From Bacteroidales bacterium (GTDB taxonomy: Bacteria > Bacteroidota > Bacteroidia > Bacteroidales > UBA10428), in the NCBI GenBank assembly GCA_016926235.1, contig JAFGOZ010000582.1, positions 1-5,454 on the forward strand: a DNA stretch of 5,454 bases, written 5' to 3'. The position numbers were made by a program, and so were the translations under genes. Of this stretch, positions 1 to 5,454 are shown piece by piece (positions within the stretch are counted from its first letter, which is position 1; the number at the start of each line of letters is the position of its first letter). The notes under the pieces are model-generated. The model had not been told where the DNA came from and did no database searches. It worked only from the letters and a program-made list of their open reading frames with translations.

Positions 1-2994
1 GATGTTGTGTTGAAAGAAGAGGCTATTGGACTGGCAGAGGTTGTGGTAGTTGGATTTGGAACGCAGAAAAAAGTAAACCTGACCGGTTCAGTGTCTGCTA
101 TTGGATCAGAAATGCTCGAACAGCGGCCGGTAGCGAATGTTGTGCAGTCCCTGCAGGGGATTGTTCCGGGGCTAAATATAACACAGAATACCGGTGGTGA
201 AATGGGTAGGAATCCAACGATCAACATTCGTGGTATTACCACAATCGGGCAGGGTTCGAGTGGTAATCCCCTGATCCTGATAGATGGGATGGAAGGCGAT
301 ATCAATACCCTTAATCCTCAGGACATCGATAACATCTCTGTTCTTAAAGATGCGGCCTCATCGTCCATTTATGGTTCCCGGGCCCCATTCGGCGTTATCC
401 TGATTAATACCAAAAAAGGAAAAACCGGTGCAGCTCAGGTTAGCTATAACGGCAGCCTTCGTTCAAACAGCCCGATATCAATACCGCGTATGGTTGATTC
501 ATATAAATTTGCATTATACTTTAATGATATGCAGATGAATAGCGGTAAAAATCCATATTTTGGTGATGAATGGCTTCAACGGATAAAAGATTTTCAGGAT
601 GGTAAGATTCCTCCAAATATTTATAATGGTATAGTATACCCGATGACGACTATTGTAGATCCTTCTAACCCTAACGTATGGGCCAATGGATACGCTGGGG
701 GGAATGACAATGTTGACTGGTACAAAGCACTCTATCATGAATCAGTGATGTCACAGGAACACGCCTTAAGTGCAAGCGGAGGTAGCGAAATTGTGAATTA
801 TTATGTATCTGTAAATTACCTGGACCAGCCCGGATTAATGAAACTGGGCGGCGACCATAATGACCGTTTTACGGCAACCGGAAAGTTCAACGCTAAATTA
901 TCTGAAAAGGCATCCATTACTTACATTAGCCGCTTTACCAGGTTCGAATTCGAACAACCCTCGAGTTACCGGGGCAGGAACGATTTTTGGTTTGCAGAAC
1001 AGGCCTGGCCCATGTTACCTTTATATGATCCCAACGGATATTATTTATCATCACCTTCGGCAGCTTTGTTTATAGCCGATGGGGGAAGAGAGAAACAGCA
1101 GAATGATAAATTATATCAGCAGGTAAATATAACTCTTGAACCTTTGAAAGGTTTGAAAATCTTTGGGGATATTAATTATAGTATCAGCGATATTTTTTAT
1201 CATCTTGATCAACAAAAACTATATAACCATGATGTACAAGGAAATCCGATGCTTTATTCGAGTGGTAACTATGTAACCGAAAATGCCAACCGGGCAAATT
1301 TTTTCAGCCCGAATGTTTATACCGAATATTCAACCGCTTTTGGAGATCATTTTATCAAAATAATGACAGGCTTCCAATCGGAAAAATATAAATACCGCAA
1401 TCTTTCGGCAAGGAGAGAAGGTATAATTGCCCCTTCATTGCCGGTAATCAATATCACTTCAGGCACGGACAACAGTGGAAAGACCGTTCCACCGCAAGTT
1501 TCCGGGGAATACCTGAATTGGGCAACTGCAGGGTACTTTGGCCGTTTAAACTACAATTATAAAGAACGTTATCTGGTTGAAGTTAACCTCCGTTATGATG
1601 GTACTTCACGGTTCCGTGAGGATAAGCGATGGAATTTATTTCCGTCAGCTTCATTGGGATGGAATATTGCCCGCGAAGAATTCTGGGGAAATCTTGCCCG
1701 GACAATCAATAATTTTAAGATCAGGGGATCGTACGGCGAGCTCGGAAACCAGAATACAACCAGCTATTACCCAACATATTCTGTCATGGGGGTAGGAACT
1801 GCCAATGGCAGGTGGTTGATTAACGGGACCCGGCCAAACACCGCATCCGCACCCGGATTAATCAGTTCTGCCCTTACCTGGGAAAAGATCAGGACTTATA
1901 ATGTTGGAGCTGATATCGATTTCTTTAATAGCAAGCTCTCGGCTACGATGGAATACTATGTCCGATTTACGGATGATATGGTTGGTCCGGCGCCTGAGTT
2001 ACCTGTCATTTTAGGAACCGGAGTTCCCCGGACGAATAATACAAATCTTAAAACATACGGATTCGAATTGGATTTGGGATGGCAGGATCGCCTGGCTAAT
2101 GGATTTGCATACAGTGCTCATTTTACATTATCTGATTCCAGAACTAAAATACTGAAGTATCCAAATCCTGCTGAAATTATAGGTTACGAGAATAACTGGC
2201 AGGGAGCGGTATTATATAATTTGTATCGCGATGGAGAAACATACGGTGAAATATGGGGATACACTACCATTGGCATTGCAAAAACTCAGGAAGAGATGGA
2301 CGCTCATCTGGCATCATTACCCAATGGGGGACAGGATGCATTTGGTTCAAACTGGGGAGCAGGCGATATCATGTATAAAGACCTGAACAATGACGGTAAA
2401 GTTTCACGGGGTTCAGGCACTGTTAATGATCCGGGCGATTTAAGTGTGATCGGGAATATAACCCCCCGTTACCTGTTCGGGCTGAACCTGGGAGCTGACT
2501 GGAAAGGCTTCGACTTTACTGCTTTCTTTCAGGGAATCATGAAACGGGATTATTTTAACAGAGGATATATGTTTTGGGGTGCCGGCCGATCGATATGGGA
2601 ATCAACTGCACTTGAGGAGCATCTTGATTACTTCCGTAATGATCCTGACCACCCACTTGGGTTAAACATGGATTCATACTATCCCAGACCTGATACTCCT
2701 GAAAGCTGGAGTGGACTAACCATGGGGAAAAATCATGAAGTCCAGGACAGGTATCTGCTAAATGCAGCCTATATACGCTTAAAGAATTTAACCATTGGTT
2801 ATACTTTGCCTAAAGAAATTACCAATAAAGTAAGGGTACAGAAGATCAGGTTGTATTTCTCAGGTGAAAATCTGTTGACAGGCACCAACCTGACAAAAAT
2901 ATTTGACCCTGAGTTAATTGATAATCCAAATAATGGAGGGAATGCATATCCATTATCTAAAGTCTATTCATTTGGTGTAAATCTAAATTTCTAA
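1..2994 (+). CDS. SusC/RagA-family TonB-dependent outer-membrane transporter, 5'-truncated by window edge
   Basis: The frame is open from base 1 to a TAA at 2992-2994, giving 997 codons. The GTG at 7-9 is not a convincing start, because the reading frame already matches the family before it. Seen in order (window codons): the end of the carboxypeptidase-like domain and the EVVVVGFG segment typical of the TonB-box region (13-20); the plug domain (about 26-150); within it the SusC signature, PLILIDGMEGD, then ISVLKDAASSSIYGSR and a KKGK end (about 88-141); and a long beta-barrel with family blocks such as NLRYDGTSRF, FPSASLGWN and GELGNQ. A DLNNDGK loop at 794-800 resembles a calcium-binding DxNxDG motif common in this family. 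The chain ends FGVNLNF, an aromatic terminus usual for outer-membrane barrels. Full SusC proteins are usually about 1,000-1,100 residues, so roughly 100 residues are missing upstream. The known family role is TonB-powered import of oligosaccharides or peptides with a SusD partner. The substrate is not predictable here. Confidence 0.97.
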   Translation, partial: DVVLKEEAIGLAEVVVVGFGTQKKVNLTGSVSAIGSEMLEQRPVANVVQSLQGIVPGLNITQNTGGEMGRNPTINIRGITTIGQGSSGNPLILIDGMEGDINTLNPQDIDNISVLKDAASSSIYGSRAPFGVILINTKKGKTGAAQVSYNGSLRSNSPISIPRMVDSYKFALYFNDMQMNSGKNPYFGDEWLQRIKDFQDGKIPPNIYNGIVYPMTTIVDPSNPNVWANGYAGGNDNVDWYKALYHESVMSQEHALSASGGSEIVNYYVSVNYLDQPGLMKLGGDHNDRFTATGKFNAKLSEKASITYISRFTRFEFEQPSSYRGRNDFWFAEQAWPMLPLYDPNGYYLSSPSAALFIADGGREKQQNDKLYQQVNITLEPLKGLKIFGDINYSISDIFYHLDQQKLYNHDVQGNPMLYSSGNYVTENANRANFFSPNVYTEYSTAFGDHFIKIMTGFQSEKYKYRNLSARREGIIAPSLPVINITSGTDNSGKTVPPQVSGEYLNWATAGYFGRLNYNYKERYLVEVNLRYDGTSRFREDKRWNLFPSASLGWNIAREEFWGNLARTINNFKIRGSYGELGNQNTTSYYPTYSVMGVGTANGRWLINGTRPNTASAPGLISSALTWEKIRTYNVGADIDFFNSKLSATMEYYVRFTDDMVGPAPELPVILGTGVPRTNNTNLKTYGFELDLGWQDRLANGFAYSAHFTLSDSRTKILKYPNPAEIIGYENNWQGAVLYNLYRDGETYGEIWGYTTIGIAKTQEEMDAHLASLPNGGQDAFGSNWGAGDIMYKDLNNDGKVSRGSGTVNDPGDLSVIGNITPRYLFGLNLGADWKGFDFTAFFQGIMKRDYFNRGYMFWGAGRSIWESTALEEHLDYFRNDPDHPLGLNMDSYYPRPDTPESWSGLTMGKNHEVQDRYLLNAAYIRLKNLTIGYTLPKEITNKVRVQKIRLYFSGENLLTGTNLTKIFDPELIDNPNNGGNAYPLSKVYSFGVNLNF

Positions 2995-2997
2995 GAG

Positions 2998-4995
2998 ATG
3001 AAAAATACATTAAACATATTCAAATTAACGGCATTGTGTGCTATAAGCCTGTTATTTCTTAATGCGTGCAATGATTTTCTGGATGAGGAACCCTTGTCAA
3101 ATATTACCCCGGATAATTATCTGAATGAAGAGTCACAATTAGCTGCCTATGCCATAAATCTTTATGATTTTAACACTCCTAATTTTCAACAGGCTAATAT
3201 TATTGCAGCTGACATAAATTCGGATAACCAGGCAAGTGTTTATTCTAATGTCTCCAGGTTTGTCCCCGGACAATTTAAGGTTGGGCAAACAGGTGGCGAC
3301 TGGGAATTTTCAAACATTTACCGGTGCAATTATTTCCTGAGAACAGTTTTACCCAAATGGAAGACTGGTGAAATCACAGGTAACAGTACCAATATTGACC
3401 ATTATATTGGTGAAATCTATTTACTCAGATCCTATAATTACTTTCTGAAACTTCAGGCACTGGGTGATTTCCCAATCGTGAGGACGATCCTTCCCGATCA
3501 AAAGGATGTCTTGACCGAGGCAAGCAAAAGGTCACCACGTAATGAAGTAGCCCGTTTCATTCTATCGGATCTCGATTCCGCCATCATACTAATGCGAACA
3601 ATTTCCCCTGATGGCAAAAACAACCGGTTATCAAAGTCCTGTGCCCAGCTGTTCAGTTCGCGTGTTGCACTCTACGAAGGTACCTGGCTAAAATATTTTA
3701 AAAATACCGCATTTGTTCCCAATGGCCCGGGTTGGCCTGGTCAAGATAAGGATTACAATGCCGGTTATAATTTCCCTTCGGGAAGTATTGATGGTGAAAT
3801 CGATTTCTTTTTAACGAAGGCAATGTCTATGGCCAAGGAAGTTGCTGATGTTGTTCCGCTTACAGAGAATACAGGAATACTTCAACAGTCACCGTCTGAA
3901 CCGATAAATCCTTTCTATGATATGTTTTGTCAGACCGACATGTCTATTTACCCTGAGGTTCTTTTATGGAGAGATTATGACATGGGAGTCGGTGAATATC
4001 ATAATCAAAATGAAGTAATGCATGAGGGGTCCATTAATATAACAAGAGGATTCGTTGACAATTTTCTGATGGCTAACGGGTTGCCTGTTTATGATCCTTC
4101 ATCCGGATATGTAGGGGACGATTCCGTTCACATGGTACGAATTGATCGGGACAGCCGTATAAATTTATTTCTTAAAGAACCCGGACAGTTAAATGTTCTG
4201 TATCCTACAACACTCGATACATGGGCCGTGCCTGTTGAGCCATACCCGACAATCATCACCGCGGGAGGAGCTTTTCAGAGGTCGTCAACCGGGTACAACA
4301 TCCGTAAAGGGCTAAATTTTCATGCAGAAACCGTTGTAGGTAACAAAAATACTACCGGTATAATGGTTTTCAGGGCAGCAGAAGCTTATCTGAATTATAT
4401 AGAGGCTTGTTATGAGAAGAACGGAAACCTTGACGGTACTGCACAATCGTACTGGCAGTCAATCAGGACCCGGGCCGGCGTTGATCCTGATTTCAACAAA
4501 ACAATTGCTGCAACCGATATGGCCGAGGAGCAAAGAAATGACTGGGCTGCCTATTCAGCCGGTCAATTGGTCAATGCAACCCTGTACAACATTCGTCGTG
4601 AAAGGCGTTGCGAATTTTTGGGCGAGGGTATGCGCTTACCGGATCTGCTCAGGTGGAGAGCAATGGATCAAATGATCTCGACTCCTTACCACATTGAAGG
4701 ATTTAAACTTTGGGGACCGATGCAAAATTGGTATGCCGCCGGTGATCTTAAATATGGGATTGGTGATGCCAGTAATGTTTCCGATCCCACATTAAGCGAT
4801 TATCTACGGCCTTATGAGATAAACCCAAACTTTGTTGCATACGATGGGTTCAGGTGGAATATGGCACATTATTTAAATCCGATCGCAGTACAACATTTTC
4901 TGATTACAGCAGACAACGTTGGAAGCGTTTCAAGTTCACCCATCTATCAAAATCCCGGATGGCCGATTGTTGCCGGAGAGGGACCGACAGAATAA
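2998..4995 (+). CDS. SusD/RagB-family nutrient-binding outer-membrane lipoprotein
   Basis: This is a complete 665-residue protein, slightly above the usual 500-650 for the family. The ATG lies three bases after the susC stop. It begins a textbook lipoprotein signal: basic MKNTLNIFK, a hydrophobic stretch, then the lipobox LNAC with the lipidated Cys24. The following NDFLDEEP is the usual SusD start, and its acidic residues fit surface export. Family landmarks are LLRSYNYF and LGDFP (142-159, in the TPR-like helical core), RSPRNEVA (178-185), ALYEGTW (224-230) with a GPGWPG loop after it, FRAAEAYLNYIEA (458-470), RRERRCEF with DLLRW (533-553, C-terminal SusD domain), and a closing NPGWPI (652-657). 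No strong Shine-Dalgarno sequence is visible, which is normal in Bacteroidota; the spacing suggests translational coupling with susC. By family knowledge it acts as the ligand-binding lid over the SusC barrel. The ligand is unknown. The frame is intact, with no sign of decay. Confidence 0.97.
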   Translation: MKNTLNIFKLTALCAISLLFLNACNDFLDEEPLSNITPDNYLNEESQLAAYAINLYDFNTPNFQQANIIAADINSDNQASVYSNVSRFVPGQFKVGQTGGDWEFSNIYRCNYFLRTVLPKWKTGEITGNSTNIDHYIGEIYLLRSYNYFLKLQALGDFPIVRTILPDQKDVLTEASKRSPRNEVARFILSDLDSAIILMRTISPDGKNNRLSKSCAQLFSSRVALYEGTWLKYFKNTAFVPNGPGWPGQDKDYNAGYNFPSGSIDGEIDFFLTKAMSMAKEVADVVPLTENTGILQQSPSEPINPFYDMFCQTDMSIYPEVLLWRDYDMGVGEYHNQNEVMHEGSINITRGFVDNFLMANGLPVYDPSSGYVGDDSVHMVRIDRDSRINLFLKEPGQLNVLYPTTLDTWAVPVEPYPTIITAGGAFQRSSTGYNIRKGLNFHAETVVGNKNTTGIMVFRAAEAYLNYIEACYEKNGNLDGTAQSYWQSIRTRAGVDPDFNKTIAATDMAEEQRNDWAAYSAGQLVNATLYNIRRERRCEFLGEGMRLPDLLRWRAMDQMISTPYHIEGFKLWGPMQNWYAAGDLKYGIGDASNVSDPTLSDYLRPYEINPNFVAYDGFRWNMAHYLNPIAVQHFLITADNVGSVSSSPIYQNPGWPIVAGEGPTE

Positions 4996-5038
4996 CGGTC
5001 TACGGCAGTGAAGATTAGCTCTTGTCGTTTTTTTTAAC

Positions 5039-5075
5039 AGGAAGGAAGGTATTCCAGTGCCTTCCTTCTTTTTTT
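5039..5075 (+). terminator. Intrinsic terminator of the susC-susD unit
   Basis: GAAGGAAGG (5041-5049) pairs perfectly with CCTTCCTTC (5060-5068). The stem can extend inward through U-G, A-U and U-G pairs to a TCCA tetraloop (5053-5056), and outward by two weaker pairs. A run of seven T (5069-5075) follows at once. It begins 43 bases after the susD stop, in the right orientation to end that transcript. On the opposite strand the hairpin is not followed by a T-run, so it should work in one direction only. A separate run of eight T at 5028-5035 lies just before it, without a convincing stem of its own. Confidence 0.88.
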
Positions 5076-5176
5076 AAATTCCAAAGAGTTAGAAAATGTT
5101 AAATGAAATCTATCTAATAATCTATAATATGCCACATATAAATTTATGATAAACAACAGACTGTACCGATAGGTCT

Positions 5177-5203
5177 TCCTCTCTTATTTATAAGAGATCC
5201 GGA
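5177..5203. repeat. Small imperfect hairpin of unknown role
   Basis: TCTCTTA (5180-5186) and TAAGAGA (5191-5197) form a perfect 7-bp stem with a TTTA loop. After a three-base bulge (5198-5200), TCC (5177-5179) can pair with GGA (5201-5203). No T-run follows on either strand, so it is not a standard intrinsic terminator. It could be an RNA structure in a read-through transcript, or chance in AT-rich DNA. Confidence 0.35.
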
Positions 5204-5271
5204 TAGATTGTTGCCGCTGCTATAAAAACAGCTCAGCGCTAAATAAAAGGTATGTAATGTTGATAAGTTCA

Positions 5272-5314
5272 AAAATGACTGTCTTCAATTTAGAATAATT
5301 GAGACAGTCATTTT
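5272..5314. terminator. Long near-perfect inverted repeat, probable bidirectional terminator
   Basis: The left arm (5272-5290, AAAATGACTGTCTTCAATT) and right arm (5297-5314, AATTGAGACAGTCATTTT) pair over 18 bp with a single bulged T. They enclose a six-base loop, TAGAAT. The plus-strand end gives a four-T tract (5311-5314); the minus-strand end gives five T (complement of 5271-5275). Such A/T-flanked symmetric hairpins between convergent genes are typical bidirectional terminators. It lies 35 bases past the stop of the minus-strand gene at 5350, so it most likely serves that gene and also backs up the susD terminator. Confidence 0.8.
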
Positions 5315-5349
5315 AATATGTTTTACGACAGAAATAATTAAAAAGCATT

Positions 5350-5454
5350 TTAATTCTTAAACTGGAACAAAGCAGTGGTGTGAAAAATTTTATCAAATTT
5401 AGGATACATAGCCTTCTCTCCGAATTTAGAATCATGGTACAAATTTTCATGGAA
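5350..5454 (-). CDS. C-terminal end of an unidentified convergent protein, truncated by window edge
   Basis: Read on the minus strand, the frame is open from the window edge (5454) to a TAA at 5352-5350, giving 34 codons. It reads FHENLYHDSKFGEKAM, then YPKFDKIFHTTALFQFKN, which looks like ordinary protein sequence. The plus strand in the same register is also open, but it has no good start or recognisable motif. Support comes from context: the stop is followed 35 bases later by a strong bidirectional hairpin, as expected for a convergent gene end. I do not recognise the family. The closing alternation of polar and hydrophobic or aromatic residues (TTALFQFKN) could be a final outer-membrane beta-strand, but that is a guess. 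Start, length and function lie outside the window. Confidence 0.55.
   Translation of the reverse strand, partial: FHENLYHDSKFGEKAMYPKFDKIFHTTALFQFKN

Larger units (their letters stand above)
4996..5349. other. Intergenic region without a credible gene, between convergent genes
   Basis: These 354 bases separate the susD stop from the stop of the minus-strand gene. They contain two terminator-like hairpins (5039-5075 and 5272-5314) and a smaller hairpin (5177-5203). The stretch 5076-5176 is very AT-rich and holds nothing I can name. The longest ATG frame I noticed on the plus strand there is only 17 codons (5096-5149) and looks like chance. I found no match to the Bacteroidota promoter consensus (TTTG near -33, TAnnTTTG near -7) on either strand in this interval, by eye. 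Confidence 0.7.

Noticed and set aside
7..9. GTG as the start codon of the SusC gene
   Set aside because: The frame is open to base 1 and the residues around it match the end of the carboxypeptidase-like domain. The signal peptide expected of a SusC protein is missing, so the true start is upstream.
514..738. 74-codon minus-strand open frame
   Set aside because: It lies wholly inside the strongly supported SusC frame, has no recognisable protein features and is best explained as a shadow.
4412..4675. 87-codon plus-strand open frame inside susD
   Set aside because: It is an alternate-frame shadow of the conserved C-terminal SusD region, with no start context or motif of its own.
4985..5035. 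Possible first terminator: CGACA/TGTCG pairing before an eight-T run
   Set aside because: The stem is only five base pairs around a loop of over 30 bases, and the left arm lies within the end of susD. The hairpin at 5039-5075 is far stronger.
5096..5149. 17-codon ATG frame after the susD terminator
   Set aside because: It is very short and AT-rich, has no ribosome-binding sequence, and its composition is like the surrounding non-coding DNA.
5395..5402. TAnnTTTG-like promoter -7 element on the minus strand
   Set aside because: It lies inside the probable minus-strand coding frame near its 3' end and has no properly spaced -33 TTTG, so chance is the simpler reading.
5287..5432. Ten-base direct repeat AATTTAGAAT at 5287-5296 and 5423-5432
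   Set aside because: A ten-base AT-rich match in this composition can arise by chance. One copy sits in the hairpin loop region and the other inside the minus-strand coding frame, with no shared context.

Overview
The window looks like a piece of a Bacteroidota chromosome. The main evidence is a tandem SusC/SusD gene pair, which is close to diagnostic for that phylum. The AT-rich gene junctions without a strong Shine-Dalgarno sequence and the aromatic-ended outer-membrane barrel protein fit this. Nothing in the sequence lets me name a genus or species.

Layout. Bases 1-2994 (+) hold most of a SusC/RagA-type TonB-dependent outer-membrane transporter. Its N-terminus (signal peptide and most of the carboxypeptidase-like domain) lies upstream of the window. 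After only three bases, 2998-4995 (+) holds a complete SusD/RagB-type surface lipoprotein. Bases 4996-5349 hold no credible gene. They contain a GC-containing intrinsic terminator at 5039-5075 and an AT-rich interval with a small hairpin at 5177-5203. A long, almost perfect inverted repeat follows at 5272-5314 and looks like a bidirectional terminator. From 5350 to the right edge, the minus strand carries the last 34 codons of a convergent gene that I cannot identify.

How it works together. By family knowledge, SusD sits as a lid on the SusC barrel. It captures an oligosaccharide or peptide ligand at the cell surface, and SusC imports it into the periplasm using TonB energy. The 3-bp spacing implies co-transcription and probably translational coupling. 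The terminator 43 bp after susD ends the unit there, so any partner enzymes or regulator of this uptake locus would have to lie upstream or elsewhere. The substrate cannot be read from the sequence.

I saw no mobile element, CRISPR array, tRNA or rRNA, and no clear undescribed system. The points most worth a second look are the short transcription unit, the large convergent hairpin, and the edge-truncated minus-strand gene.
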